Of a DNA stretch of 64,000 bases, positions 44,804-58,802 are shown one piece after another. The notes under the pieces are model-generated. The model did not search any database, was not told where the DNA came from, and saw only the letters and a list, made by a program, of their open reading frames with translations. The translations under genes and the position numbers were made by a program. Origin of the DNA: Azolla pinnata (taxonomy: Eukaryota > Streptophyta > Polypodiopsida > Salviniales > Salviniaceae); NCBI GenBank assembly GCA_037176905.1, contig JBBBWG010016667.1:20001-84000 (forward strand), in the 5' to 3' direction. How positions within the stretch are numbered: the stretch's first letter is position 1; the number at the start of each line of letters is the position of its first letter.

Positions 44804-47619
44804 TCATCCAGATGATGCAAGCTCCCGATTCAAATATTCAGCAAACATCCTCTTAACACTACCAGAATCCGAAGGTGGTGGTGGCCCTGAGAGGCTAGTT
44901 TGTCCAGCCAGCTTAATAAAAGTTCTTCTATGGCGACGAAGTTCTGGGAGACCAACTTGCCTGTGCATATTGATGTGCAAAGACATGACATGAAGGAATC
45001 ACGCCTTGGAGTTAAGAATGCTTAGTAGAATACATACAAACTTTTCAACAGGTTTAGGGTTGCAAATATGCCAGACAAAGGATATCAAAATTGTTCCCTC
45101 CCCCGCATTAACTCTCACAAGAGCGCCAAGACCTTGTGCTTGAGCTTCGACTAGAGCTGTGATAACCTCCTGCAATGCATTAATCATATCAGAGAATGGT
45201 GCCAATTACTTGTTTTCCAGAACATTGTATCCACATGGCAGAAGCATATTTAAGCAAAAAGAAGTCATCGATGTTTGGGCAAGAATAGAGAAAGAAAAAA
45301 ACATAGAAACTTCATTCAACAAATGAATGTTTTTTTCGTATATCATACTTGGGTAGCTTGGTCAAGTTCATACAGTGAATTGGTCTCCGATGCTCGCGTC
45401 TGCAAAACCGTCTTCCTTTAGAGAATAGACAGATTCAACAAAATAAAGCAAGATGGAAACATACATTCTGTGTTGCCACAGTTGGTTGAAGGAAAGGCTT
45501 CTTCCCGAAATGATCATTAATACCCTTCAGAAATGCAGCAACTTCAAGAATGCCCGAACATGTTTCACCAACTTCTTCTGCATACGCCCATTGTTAAAAT
45601 ATCAACGAGGTCCATGTTCTCTACAAAGTAGGTAAATGTAACCTTACCCTGACTTGGTTTTATTTGAAAAAGTGGTGAATCCCAACGATTTCTCTTATCT
45701 GGCTCTTCAAATCGGGTTGCCAAGTCTTCAAAACTGTTCAGATAGTTTTCACCTAATTAGACCTACTTTATAGTACTTTGCAAGCTATTGACACACTAGC
45801 AAGAGAGAACCTCATCGGTCTCTCCTTCCCCGGAAGATATGATAACACTAATATTCAAGCATCAGCCATAATCAGTGTTCAAGATAACACACTCAACTCG
45901 AACACATTTTATGCTACTTCCGAAAAAATTCAACTCTCTAAATATACACTTGATTACCACAATATTCCAAGTGACACCAACTCTCATGAAACACCACTTA
46001 AAGAATGATTACTGGAAATGTTATGGGGGAATACCATACGCGCATGGTGAAGACTAGGTACATAATGAAATTTTATGCCAACATATATTGTGTAGATCAG
46101 TACAACAATAGAATCATGCTCATTGACAATTGGGCTTCTGATAAAATACAACCAGAATCTGAAATATGTGTAGTTTGCTTAATGTTATTCTAGAATACCC
46201 CTACTTTTCCAAAACTGCCAGAACAACCCTCTGTAGTACCATATTTACCATTAAAAAGAGATCATAATCGGTTACTCCGGTATTTTCTAGATAATACAGA
46301 TATTGCTGTAAATATCCGAAAACATGACGCATATTTTGACGCTTTTGCTTCTATTGCACGTTACTCAAAAAAGAGACAGAACTACTTAAAGAAATTGAAT
46401 CTTACATAAGTTCAGAATAAGAAGGCAATCCCTGTTCTAGGCGTGATGTATTCCATTGCCTGCAAGTACTTATCTCTACATCACAATGAACCTGCAAAGT
46501 CACGTTATTTTCTATGTGTGCTAACGATCACATGTCAGAAAATGTGTTAGCAACTGTGGAATTTACCAAACAATATTGTATTGCAGCTGCTCGTGCAATG
46601 CACCATAGCTCATATCTATATCCCTATCATGAAAACAATACATCACCAGTCACAAAACCATATACATAATTCAAGAGAACTGCATTCGTGCTTAGAATCA
46701 TGACTATGTAAAATAAGGTATCTGCTAGAACCAAAGAGGGTGGAAAAGTCATTTTCGGAGTGAGACAATGAGAACTGTAGTAATGCTTATAATCATCACT
46801 ATGAAAAATAAAATAACCGCTAGATCTTAGGAGTGTGGGAGAGTCACTGTCAGAAAGAGATGCAAACATTTCTACAACTTCAACCGAGCTAAGAGTTTCC
46901 TGTACAATCTCTGATTTGTGCATTTGATTAACTCATTAACTACATTTCACAAGGTGGACGTATCAGCAATACATTAGATGACCTATTGATCAGTATCCCT
47001 TATTCTTGCAGATCTCATTATACCCTAATCAGAGTCATGATAGGAAAACATTTCTAAAACTTTAACCAAACTAAGACTTTCCTATATAGTCCATGTTCTG
47101 TGCACTTATTAGGTTATGCAATATCTTTCACTATCCCTTTTAGTACGCGACCATATCATATCCTAATCACAAGATGAACTCCAACAGTCCTGGCAGTCAA
47201 CTTCACTGTTGTAGGACTATCTCTAGCATTAAACCAAATTGTACATGATGAACAAAAAGTTTGTATTTCTCACCTTGATGTTGTTTAAGGAGTCCACGAT
47301 TACAATGCTATTTTTTGAAACGGACCTATCCACTTCAGACCTTAACAAGCCCCTCAAGTTTTTCTCAGCTGGCATGCCTGAGAGAAGAAAACATGACTGC
47401 GAGGACTATGCTAATATGACACAAAGCATGAATGATCTTCAACGTGATACAAAAAATCGAAACAAGTTTACCACTGTAGCTTTTAATGCGATCAAGGTTC
47501 AATGTAGGTTCATCGATGAGTTTGATCGATAAACCTGTGCCTGTAAGAGACTTAACCAGCAGCGATGCAACTGTAGACTTGCCACTGCACGGTTGTCCAC
47601 ACAACACGACCAAAGCCAT
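44804..47619 (-). CDS. KTI12: Elongator-associated protein KTI12 (DRL1/ELO4)
   Basis: A P-loop protein, related to the tRNA kinase PSTK, that works with Elongator in wobble-uridine tRNA modification; loss in Arabidopsis (drl1/elo4) alters leaf and meristem form. Exons: 47472-47619, 47274-47377, 46567-46623, 46406-46491, 45648-45733, 45465-45577, 45349-45399, 45042-45169, 44804-44960; 930 nt, 309 residues (Arabidopsis 302). Start MALVVLCGQPCSGKS contains the Walker A motif (8-15). Also visible: MPAEKNLRG, IVIVDSLN (Walker B-like), GYRYELWCIAR, NRWDSPLF, ETNSLYELDQATQ and the conserved end VGLPELRRHRRTF with SLSGPPPPSD. An in-frame ATG 12 bp upstream (47631) is possible but less conserved. The donor after exon 45042-45169 is weak (GTTTGT) but is the one that joins the conserved last exon in frame. 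Confidence 0.95.
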
Positions 47620-50600
47620 CTTGCCTGTCAATGTGACAAGTTGCTACATGAGGTCTGAAGAGATACGCTTTCACCACAACTCTAGACACTCCATCTCTCT
47701 CGTATACTCGTTATAGGGTTATATTTTGCTGCAATAGCCCAATTTATTGATATACTTTGGCATAACATGTTTTTGATATCTTTGTTGTAGGGCAAAGATC
47801 ATGTCTAGCCAATGCACTGCTTTAAACGATGCCATTCCAGTAATACGTCAAACCCTAGAAATATGTATCATTTATAACTGTACTACATCAATAGTTAATA
47901 AGTAATAACAATAGCATGACGTGAACACTGATTAGTGAAGTTGCCAACATTGATTTATGAAGTTGTGGACACTGATAAGTTAAGTTGTGAGCATCAAATT
48001 GTGAAGAATGAACCAGTTTCAAGCTAAAGACATAAAACTTAAAAGTTTAGAATCATGAGTCTTTTAACTCTTTTAATTTGATTTTTGTTGTGGATAATTT
48101 TGAATCTTTACATATTGTGGTAAAGCACATATAAATTTTAAAGTATAAATAGAGATATATATAATAAATATATATACTTGAACTGTGCTCAGTAATTGAT
48201 ATGGTTCAAGCCAATAAAACTAGCTAACATGGATTAACTGGTTTCATGGGACCAAGCTAATTCATTCTTGGAGCCATATCGGTTGATCCAGCTTATCCAG
48301 CTTGGCTTAACCAGTGTAAGCCATCTCAACTTGGCTGATCTTTATGATCATGCTTGCGAATTTTCTGTCATCTTGGAGCCAAGTCCGCTTGGCTTTAGTC
48401 CTTCTGAGCTAAGTCAAGAAAAGCCATTGCGGATCCCTACACTGAAGATGAGAACGTGTACTCCTATGCTATGTGACTATCCAGCGGCATCAGTTCACAT
48501 TCTTAACAATGTTGTATTTAAGTTTCAGGATAACTTTGACAAACTAGCTATTTCAGTCTATTTTTGTGTCGTTTGGAGCCACAAATTGGAATGTATCAGA
48601 TTGAAAGCTATATTAATTGTCCCATCGTCGAAAGCCTGATTATGGTTTGAACTTGAGTCCTTTGAATGAAGTTAAAATCAAAGTTCTTCGTTCGTTGGCA
48701 TGAGCCTCCTTGGGTCAAATTTACAACGTTTTGAGCTTTTGTTCTTAGCACCTACTATGAGATTAGAAGAAGAATGCTTCCTAATTTTGGTTGGTATATT
48801 ATGCACTGTAAAATCCTCACTAAACAAGAGTTTTCCATCTATCTTGTTCTCGTATTTTGGTTATGTTCTGGATATCACAATTTTCACGTGTCAAAGTTTG
48901 GCCTCGAAGTAGACGAGCTACAATAAGATAAAATGTTTGTCATAAAAACAGGCATAGCCATAGACACAGCGATAACCTCAAAGGCAGCTCATATATGTGC
49001 TTGATTGCATTGCGAAAGATCATGTCCTAAGAAGAAGGCATATCTATAACCAACAAAGAAAGCTCTTGTCTCTGCTTTTCAACTACTATCTGAAACAAAT
49101 CACTGCGAAGAAGATGCGCATAGCAACCGTACCCGAAAAAGCCGAAGGCGGATCCTCTTCTGTTTCCTGCCGCTGGTATTCGTCTGGCTGGTGCAGAGAT
49201 TCCGCAGACCTTGTTCGCTCGATCGACGGCCTCCAAAAGCTCGCAGCTTCGGGAATGGCCCTCGAAGGTTTCGCTATTTCGCCGAAATGCAACCTCGTTG
49301 CTTTTGTATTCTCATTCTTTCGCCAAAAATTTGCCCTTTTCCTTCAAATCAAATTCAGGTAAAAACAACCGGATATTATTATTTATATGCGTCGATCGTT
49401 TAGGCTTCTAAAACCCTGTTGATCTGCAAGGTTTTGCTACGATCGATCATAAGCAGAAACACAATTATTTGATGCCCACTAATCGTTCCCCAATTACATT
49501 TTTTTACATCCGCAAAATTTTAAAATTTACCGTTTCATATACGATTCTCGCTCAATTCTGCAAGACCCGATGAATCGAGAGAAACGACAGTCAACTGATT
49601 AATCAAAATCTCATAGCCTTTCCTTGCGTCGATTTTCAAGTCCGATTTTGTTGACCTTGAACTTTTGATGGAATTTATTGTGTGACTTTTGTGCCGATCC
49701 ATTTTATTTTATCGTTGCATCAATTTTTTTTCCAAAAAAAAATCGGTTTAAGTATTAAAAGAAAACTATCCCAAAGCTACAACTTTATAATTGAGTATAC
49801 ACGGATTTGTAATTCATGACTATGAAGAGCCTGTAAGATATGTTTTATGATTTGATTATTTTATTATTGAAAAAATGACTCGATTGATGATCTGAGATTT
49901 TTTGTGGGAGACAAATTGCGATTACAGAAAAATTGTTGAATATTAGATAGTGATTCTAGACAAAATTGGGGATTGTATATGTAATCCTCCCAACAAGCGT
50001 ATGGTCATACCCTTTCCATGTGTCGACTTTCAAGTATAAATTTATCAAGATCAAGTTTAAATTGTGATCTTGGTACCTCTTTTGTCCGATTCTATGGATG
50101 TGTAAAATCTATTGTTTGCTTACTAATGAACTGGTTAGTTTTTTGGTCCAATTAATTGATCAGTTGATAATTGACACCAGGCAACGGATTTTAAAAATTG
50201 AGGGTGTCAAACAACAATTACAAGAACACGCGGGGCATCAAACTGTAGCCCACGACACAATTTCCCGCATTAGTTTAGGATGGAGAACAATTAGATCGCA
50301 TTCCTGAATGAGATCGTACGTGAGATTTGAGGCGATTATAGGCAACACATGTTTGATTAAGATCCATAAGGTTGGTGTGCATATGTCATCCGTGTCACGT
50401 TTTTGACGTGATCATGTGCCATGGGGGGTGGGGGGGGGGGAGTGGCGTGGCGCCCCATTCTGTTGCAGGCTTCGAATCGGATCATTGCATGGTGGAAATT
50501 TGTCCCTTTGATTAATGATGACACCATGATTCGTTAGGACAGAGCCTGTGTGAATTAGGTCCACAGTCAGAAGCCCAAGCGCTTTTCTCTAATGGGTCCA

Positions 50601-50884
50601 AACATGTCGAAACCAACCGTCAACCGACAAAGATCTTGTCTCTGTTTCAGTTAGCCTTTACGAGATTTCTTAAACGACCGAGGATTTCACTAGCCTTTGC
50701 TCTAAGAACAACTGGCGAATGATTTGTGACCATCGACCGGCACCGATCGATCGTCGTGTTTAATCAGGCGAGGATTACGGGATCGTCGTTTACTCGATCG
50801 AGGATCAAGGATGCAGGAACTGCCGGAAGTTATGGAGCTGTTCAATGGGCCGTTTTGCTTTTCCGCTTATTGCACGCCTGAGGG

Positions 50885-51205
50885 ATTAGTGGTGTGAAAG
50901 AACCGCTAGTGGCGGCGATTAGGCTAATAAGGATTGATTAGTGGTGGAAAGTAACCATTAATGGGGGGTGATCAGGGTAAGGATTAGTAAACCATTTTAA
51001 TGGCAATGATTAGGGTAAGGATTGGTGACCACTAATGGTGGTGAGTAGGGCAAGGATTAGTAAACCATTTTAATGACGGTGATTAGGGCAAGGATTAGGG
51101 GTGTGAAAGAGCCATTTACAGTGGTGATTAGGGTAAGGATTAGAGGCGACGAAAGAAGCATTAGCGGTGATTAGGGCAGGGATTAGCGAGAAGCTTAGGT
51201 TTAGG
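50885..51205. repeat. GATTAG-type minisatellite, second locus
   Basis: Degenerate units of the form GGATTAGTGGTGTGAAAGAAC / GTAAACCATTTTAATGGC / GATTAGGGTAAGGATTAG repeat about eight times. The shared core GATTAG recalls the array at 7804-8766, but the spacers differ. Confidence 0.8.
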
Positions 51206-52173
51206 GTTTATAATCATGTGGGGCCTGCGCCTTCTGTTCGTATTATTGTGTGAAGCATTTTCTTCTTGTTCACGTGTCAGGAGCTTTTTCCGCTCTGCGT
51301 GCTTTGCAAGCTTCCATGGAAACCTCGAGGTCCGTTTCCCTCGCTCTCTCCCCCTGCATTAAGCTATTGTTTGACCTTGACAAGAGTTTGCCGAAAGCGA
51401 GCCGATGATCGATGCTTCGATCCCATTTTTCCTGCTTGAGATTCATCCATGAATTAGGCCAGAAGAAGCACGCAGCGGAGGAGATGCAGCTATGGTAAAT
51501 CTCATTCAAACGGAAGCTTGATGCTCCGATTTTTGTTTCCCTGTCTTCTGCTCCGAGTGCTCTACTGGTTTTGATACCTAGCCTAGAGGGAAATCCGTGT
51601 CAACGACGGGGATGATGAATGTTTGGATGCTTCGTCTCTCCATTTTCTTCTCTGCTGATTTGATTCGATCACTGCATAACAGAAGCAGCCGACAGAGAAG
51701 AAACCATGGGGAATTCTCAGAGCAACGAAAAAATTTGATTCATCAAATCAGTTGTCTAGTTCTGACGCACCTCATTTTAGGAGGCCGATCTTTCTTTCTC
51801 TTTGCATGAAGCTCTTGCGTGAATCTCTCGTTACTGATTTGAGTATCTGCATGCAGAAGAATTAACGCAAGGAAAATCTCCGCGGATTTCTGAAACAAAA
51901 GGAAAGGTGGAGATGGAGATGAAGCAACCTTACCTTTCATGTTGAATCTGTACTTGAAGAATCGACAAGAGAAGGAACTCTGCGAATATCTGTAAGAAGA
52001 AAAAAGACGAAGATGAAGTGAATTAGAAGAATGAGTTGTGGAGAGGAAGAAAGGAAGACGGATTCATTTATCTGAGAACCGAAATGATTGACAAGGGAGT
52101 TAAGCCAATAATGAGACGAAAGAAAATCAAACTTTGAAGCATTTCCTTTCTGCTCTTCATTTATCTTTCCATT

Positions 52174-52200
52174 CTCTCTCTCTCTCTCTCTCTCTCTCGC
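52174..52200. repeat. (CT)n microsatellite
   Basis: A pure CT run about 1 kb upstream of the TTM start codon, in the range where plant core promoters or leaders often carry pyrimidine tracts. Whether it is transcribed is not visible. Confidence 0.85.
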
Positions 52201-53216
52201 TCGTTCCCTCTGTCTGACCCGTTTCTCTCCCTACAACTTCGATTTTTATTGCGTTCTCAAAGTGTTCCTTTGCAAAGCAAATATTTTTGGCGTTCTTCAG
52301 AAAGCTTCCGTTTGCACAGGTCTTTCTACTCTTGTTTTCATTCTCTCTTTTATTTTGGTCTCGGTATTGAATAGTTGAATTTCTCTGCTTAACTGGGTCT
52401 CCATTCTGTTTTGCTTTGCTGTTCTTCAACATGTATTGATCTTTACAGTTTTCTTTACTCCTTCCTCCATCATATTGTCCAATCTGTTGTTGAGAGTTAG
52501 GGTATATAGAAATGTTTCTGCAAACTAACAGAAGAAATTTAGTAAATAATATGACAACATCCTATAGCATGGAAGAGAATGTATGGTACTCAAACTACTC
52601 AGCTATACCACGCAGTAGAAAGCATGGCACGTAAACTACATGCATATAACACAAATAAAACTCATAGCTTCCAATTTTTATTCATATACCACGATAGGGC
52701 CTCAACTTGGTTGAATACAGTCTCATCATTATCTCATAAGATTAGCTTGAACACAGGAATCAAGGTAGAGGCTATGTAACGTAAATTTGATTAAACAATT
52801 GAAATGAATATCTGGAGTGTCCATGGCCCGAATGCAGTCTCATCTTTATCAAATAGAAAAAGGTTGACCTTAGCAAAACATGAGAGAATTTATATGACGG
52901 ATGATAATATTTACTACCTGATTCCCTGTATGTTCTTGTATTCATTATTACTTGCTTACACGACTTCAAAATTAGAGTCCTTAATTCTCAGTATTGTGTT
53001 AATTCTCTCCGGCTTGTTGTTCTTAACCGACTTCCTCAAATCATCCATTGGAAAATCTCCTCAAATCTCAAATCTCCATCGTAAACTACTCCTCAAATCA
53101 TCCATTGGAAAATCTCAAGACTATGCTATCATCATTATTGCCTAGATATCTGTTTTGAACTGTATAATTTTCATGTTAACAGGCATCCGTCACTCCTTAA
53201 TACGAGCTCCAAATCA

Positions 53217-56200
53217 ATGAATATGAAGAGAAATGGACTGCTAAAGCATCAACTACAGCTTACAAAGAGAGGAGATTCTGATAAATATGAGATAGTACCA
53301 ATTTCAGATTATCTGTCCTTTGAGAAAGGGCTTTTCATTTTCATCAGAGCTTGCCAACTTCTCTCTCACCACATTGAAGGTGTAATCATGGTAGGGCTGG
53401 CTGGTCCTTCTGGAGCTGGAAAGACCATGTTCTGTGATAAACTAGTTGGTTTCATGCCTGGGATAATCACCATATCTATGGACAACTATAATGATGCTAG
53501 CCGTGTCATTGATGGAAACTATGATGGTAAACTCTCTGTCTCTCTATCACTTTCGACATTTATTAGCTTATCAGAGTGGCATATGTTAACACAACATTTC
53601 TGTTCCATCTTTTGTGAACATTTCGTTTATTAGTATTTTCCTTATAGAACCCCGTTTTCTGGCTCTCTAGATTTTGGCAAAAAAGAAAAAATTATAGGAA
53701 TGATGTCATTGCAGTAAGTTTTTAGTTCCCGTCCTTGTTTCTTACTTTGAAAAATTCTATCTATAAAACACTTCAGTTTGGATAATCCGTTTCAATGCAG
53801 TAAATCTTCTTTCAATCCAATAATTTTTATGTACAGTGCATATCTAAGTGAATTGTTTTCTGCAGACGCAAGTAGGAGCTGCATATATTTCATATCCTAT
53901 TATGACCCTTCCCAAGGTTCTTTATGTCAGGATTTTCAATGATAACCGTTTTGAAAGCACTTTAAGTTTGGACTTGTCAATAGTTGTTTGTTAGGTGAAA
54001 GAAAGGGTAGACTAAAGTGGCACTAATCCAGACCATAATTCCCAAAATGCAACTCTTTTAGAAAAGTTCAACCATTTCTTGTGTGCCTATTTGATGCTTC
54101 ATGGGGCACATCATATAACAGATAACCAAACAGTTGATTGAGAGGATTAAATGTATGAGCAAGATGGTGCAAAATGTCTTGAAGATTAAACAAACCGTAA
54201 ATAAATAGCAAGTTGGTTGGCCCTTTTTGAATATAATCATCAAAATGTTTTTAGCAGTCCTATGAAAAAGTAGCAAGCTGGTTTGAAATGCAATTGTCAG
54301 ACAGACAAGTGGGAGAGAGAATGAATTCATGTAAGCTGTGCCTTATAAATATTGGACTTACTGTGAAAAGCCACAAAATTATGAGTTGGATTCTTCTCAA
54401 CTACTAAATTCGTAAATTGTATGGCATTCTGAGAATTCATTTGAAGTTAAGTGGCATTTTGGGAGGAGGGGGATAGTTTGATGTCAGTTGATATCATGCC
54501 ATAAAGGAACAAAATGTCTACGTAACAAAGCTAACTGGTTCATTTGTGGGCAATATATCCTATGTACAGATCCAAGGGTGACGGATTATGATCTTCTTCT
54601 TGATAATATAAACGATTTGAAATCTGGCAAAGATATCAATGTTCCTATATACGATTTTAAGCTCGGATGCCGTGTGGGTTTCAGGTTTGGATCTCAGTCA
54701 GTTGCGTATGTTGCACTCATACAAGCAATATTTAACTTGAAGTGATAAATTCTTTTTTTATTTCTTTCTTATGTAGATCAATAAAAGTTCCTTCTTCAAG
54801 GATTGTAGTGATTGAGGGGATATATGCTCTTAGTGAAAAGCTTAGGCCTCTTTTAGATATGCGTGTTGCTGTCACAGGAGGGGTGCATTTTGATCTTGTG
54901 AAGAGAGTTCTGCGTGACATCAATCGGGCTGGTCAAGACCCTGAAGAGATCATTCAACAAATATCTGAAACTGTACCATTCTTTTATTTCTGTGTGGTTT
55001 TTTTTTCATATTCTCAATTTATTGACAGAAATTATTGATATTAGTCATAATTTCTCGAAATAAAAATGGTAAACTCAAGTATATTAAGCCACTCTATCAA
55101 TACAAATTCCTCACATTAATTAATTATTCTATATAAACTACCACAAGGTCACAGACTTTTTGGATATTTGATATGCCAAAGGTTGTCCCAAACGCCCAGG
55201 AAGAAATAACAGATTCAAAGTAAACACAAAGACAGTGCCCATCAGCTTTTTTATTAATGTGAATACTTGTTTCAGCTGAAGAATAAGTCAAACTACAAGA
55301 TTCAAATGGAAAATAATTGTGTTTGGTGGCTATCTTGTAGCTTAGGGATTTAATCTTTCCTGATCCTTCATCCCTTCAAAATGGAGTAGATCAAGTAGCA
55401 AGATTAGAAGGCCAGCTCTTACTTATTGTTCTCATAACATATTAGTGGACCAACTGATGTGTCAGTTTATGTTATAGCGTCCTTTCAGCTCAATTGGGTG
55501 CACTCTAACAAATTTTGGACCTACTTAAATCACCTCACCTGGTCACAAGATTATGGAGTGTGTCTTGTATTCTTTTTTTGTAAATAAAATCAAGAACATT
55601 AATAAATAAGAAATGTTTTGTGGTAAGATTTCAGGGTATGAATACTCTCCATCCTCATATTCAGGTTTATCCTATGTACAAAGCCTTCATTGAGCCAGAC
55701 TTGGAGACGGCACATATACATATCAGAAATAAATTCAATCCTTTCTCAGGCTTCCAGGATCCCATTTATATCCTCAAGGTGAGGTTTTTCTACAACACTG
55801 ATTGGTTCTAGAGTTGTTCACACCATTAGTAACTGGATCACTGTTACAGTCATCTCGATCTGTGTCGGTGGCGCAAATAAAAGCAGTACTTAATGAAAAT
55901 GCTGTTGAAACAACCGAGGGAACCTATGATATATATCTTTTGCCTCCTGGTGAAGATCCAGAAACTTGTCAATCTTACCTACGAATGCGTAATCGTGATG
56001 GAAAATATTGCCTAATGTTTGAGGTAATTGTTCCCAAAGCTGCTGGTTGCAATATGATACTATAGCCAAAAGTCTGAAATGATTCATTGTTTCTTTATTT
56101 ACTTAAATGGTCTTCTGATAGCAATTATGTGGGTTCATTATGAATTTATGTAGTCGCGATTCTTCCAGTTCTGGAGCCTGATAGAATTTTGAGAAAAATA

Positions 56201-58802
56201 ATAGAATTTTTAGGGCTCTTTGAGATGGAATAACTCAAGGTTTAAGAAAACTCAGACCCTATTTCATTTTAAATCAGGAAATGGTCATAGATAATCCTTT
56301 TATCATCTATCCCCGAATAACTTTTGAAGTTACTGTCCGCCTTCTGGGGGGATTGATGACGCTCGGGTACACAATAACGACCATATTGAAGAGGACAAGC
56401 CATGGGTTTTCTGATGACAGATTGTGCATCAAGATTGATAAATTAGAACAACTACAGAGAAAATATGTACAGGTACAAAAAAATTGTAATCAAAAGGCTG
56501 AAACTGTTGTGCGGTCCTGTGAAACATGAAACAGTGCTATGTTGTAGCCAGGTTCAAGGAAGAGACAGAAATATTGTTGCAGAAGTTGCGAAGAAATTGG
56601 GACTTGAAGGATCTTATATACCTCATTCATACATTGAACAAATTCAGCGAGAGAAACTCATCACTGGTCTTATGGTGCAGTATCTTACTTGACATTGTTA
56701 TCTTGCTTGGCATATATCTAATGAAATTTGAAACTAAGTTTCTTATGACTGATTTTAATCAGGCGCCTTCAGAAGATTTAAAATCTAAGCTGAGTCTCCA
56801 TGAAAATGTATTAAGCCCTCGTTTGCCGATGACCAGAATGCTCAACAAAGAAGGAAGCAAAAGTGCGGATAGCAAAAGGTGAACCCCGCTCACTAGCTTA
56901 TCACAAAGTCAGTGCTTGATTGGCCATCTTGTCAAATTAGCTGGATAGTGCACTTTTACTTCATACTCTTACTATTGGCAAACTTTTTGCAGTTTAAGAT
57001 GGTTAGGTGATGAAGTCAACGATACCTCATTCAGGTACTGTTTGTTGCTTACAGCTTGTGTTGACATACAGTCTGCACCAATGGTGCAATTTCTGTAACT
57101 CAGAAATTTGAATGTGTGGTTCCAACCTGTAGTTTTCCAACGGTGTTAAGTACCACTTGCCATGAACAAGAGAATTTCAGAAAGCCACAACTCTCATTGG
57201 TAGAAGCAAACGGAAAATGTGACATGCTTGGACCTAACAATTCAACGTCCTTTCCAGTTGATGAGGTAGGTATTGCAAGTAATATCTTCTTATTAAGACG
57301 TTAAACAGGAAAAAAGATCATGATGACCTTAGCCAAAATAACCAATCACCATGTGACAAGACTATATATATGTCCAGTAAATGATTGTGTGGTGATGTAC
57401 ATTGAAGTATATGTCTTAAATATCATGATGATTTTAAAAGCAGGACTTTGCCCAGCTTCTCGATAAACTTACCAGCTTGAATGATCGATTAGATGAGATA
57501 TTATCAAGGCTTGGAGACCTAGAGACGAAGCTAACTACAAGCTCCAATGGTTATACACAAAATCATCAAAATATCATTTTGAATCCAAATGCTTTGAGCC
57601 GTACACTTTCCCAACAAAATATATCATTGCAAGGTGGTCGTTCTCTCTCACAACTCAGTCTTGCAGTGCAAGGTCATTCAATGAGCCGTGCATTTTCTCA
57701 ACAAAACATATCATTGCAAGTGACTAACAATGCATATGCAAATACTTCAGCGCCAGCCACAGATCCTGGAATATTGGAGGAGGTATAAGCGATCCTCAGT
57801 AGTAGTTTTTAGTTTCGCTGTCTCATTTTGTTGTTGCCTACCAATTGCACTTGCCTTCCACTGATTTTTTTCTGAAACAACCTTCATTTTTCAAATTTCT
57901 AAAATTCACATTGGAAAATTTCTAGACAACAACCCAACGTAGATCTAAGCTGGTGGACCCACTGAGTACCTTAAGACTTGGAATTGGGAAAATTACTGAG
58001 GTTGGCTGGTTTATTTTCGAAGTGAATATAGAAACTAAAGACTGGTTGCATGTTGAGCAGAAAAGGAGGATGTGGGCCCCATCCTGCCTCAACATATCAG
58101 AAGCGGAAGAACACGCCAGATTAGAACTCATGGCATATTTAGGAATTCTTACAAGGTCGGTGTGGGACCATGCTCAACATCATTCATGTTTGTTGCTCCG
58201 TCTACACAACTAAAGGCAAAGTCGTGGAAGTCTAGACTAGAGCTGTTTCAGCCCTTCCATTTTCATTGGCTTCATTGTTACATGGGTGCTGTAGCTCATC
58301 ACTGTATCTTAAACTTATCATCATGCCTGTAATACTGTCTAGAGAGGATTTTTGGTAAATGGGCTTGTTATGTTAACATGTTAGAGAGATCACAATGAGA
58401 AGGCCAAAGAAAGTACAAGTAAGACCGAGAATTTCATGGGATTACATCTGGGAATTTCACACTAGGTTGTTTTGGTATATTTCTCATATTTGTTTTCGTA
58501 AGATTTTTACAACAGCTATGCTTTGATTTGATTCATGTGACTGGTCTGAGTTTTAATGCCAGGTGAAAGACCTTACCAGAGGCCAGCAACATATCAACAA
58601 CCAGCTGGATGCCATGCATGGGTGTATTCGTGAACAAATGGTTGAGAACCAGCGGAAAAATGGAACTCATATTTGGTCTTTCAATGATTTATCCCGTATG
58701 GAAAGCATCTACACCTTAACCACTTTGGGATTCGGATTACTTAGCTTAGGCTTCATTATTGGCGTCGCAGGTGTTAAAGCTTACCAGAGAAATAGGCGGT
58801 GA
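53217..58802 (+). CDS. TTM: TTM1/TTM2-type uridine kinase-like plus CYTH protein
   Basis: Membrane-tethered triphosphate tunnel metalloenzyme; Arabidopsis TTM1 and TTM2 hydrolyse pyrophosphate and act in senescence and pathogen responses. Exons: 53217-53526, 54570-54684, 54777-54972, 55665-55778, 55850-56023, 56278-56472, 56552-56674, 56763-56878, 56993-57034, 57133-57265, 57444-57782, 58563-58802; 2097 nt, 698 residues (family 640-665). Order: P-loop GPSGAGKT (63-70) and ISMDNYND in the kinase-like domain, IVVIEGIYALSEKLRPL, HFDLVKRVLRDI, then the CYTH domain from about 250 with YDIYLLPPGEDPE, SYLRMRNRDGKY and RITFEVTVRLLGGL. A coiled-coil segment with LNDRLDEI follows. The C-terminal membrane anchor is at about 668-690. 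An in-frame 29-codon duplication lies in the eleventh exon. Whether this is the TTM1 or TTM2 orthologue is not resolved. Confidence 0.96.

Larger units (their letters stand above)
47620..53216. other. Divergent intergenic region, KTI12 to TTM
   Basis: 5.6 kb without a recognised gene. It should contain both promoters and, near 51.3-53.2 kb, upstream non-coding exons of the TTM gene: an acceptor-like GTTAACAG precedes 53182. A G-rich run stands at about 50424-50440, a GATTAG-type minisatellite at about 50885-51205, and a (CT)n run at about 52174-52200. A reading frame on each strand near 49000-49360 looks moderately coding in composition, but I recognise nothing in it. Confidence 0.45.

Noticed and set aside
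48997-49362. Frames on both strands near 49 kb
   Set aside because: Balanced composition made them candidates, but no family, splice partner or start context could be found.
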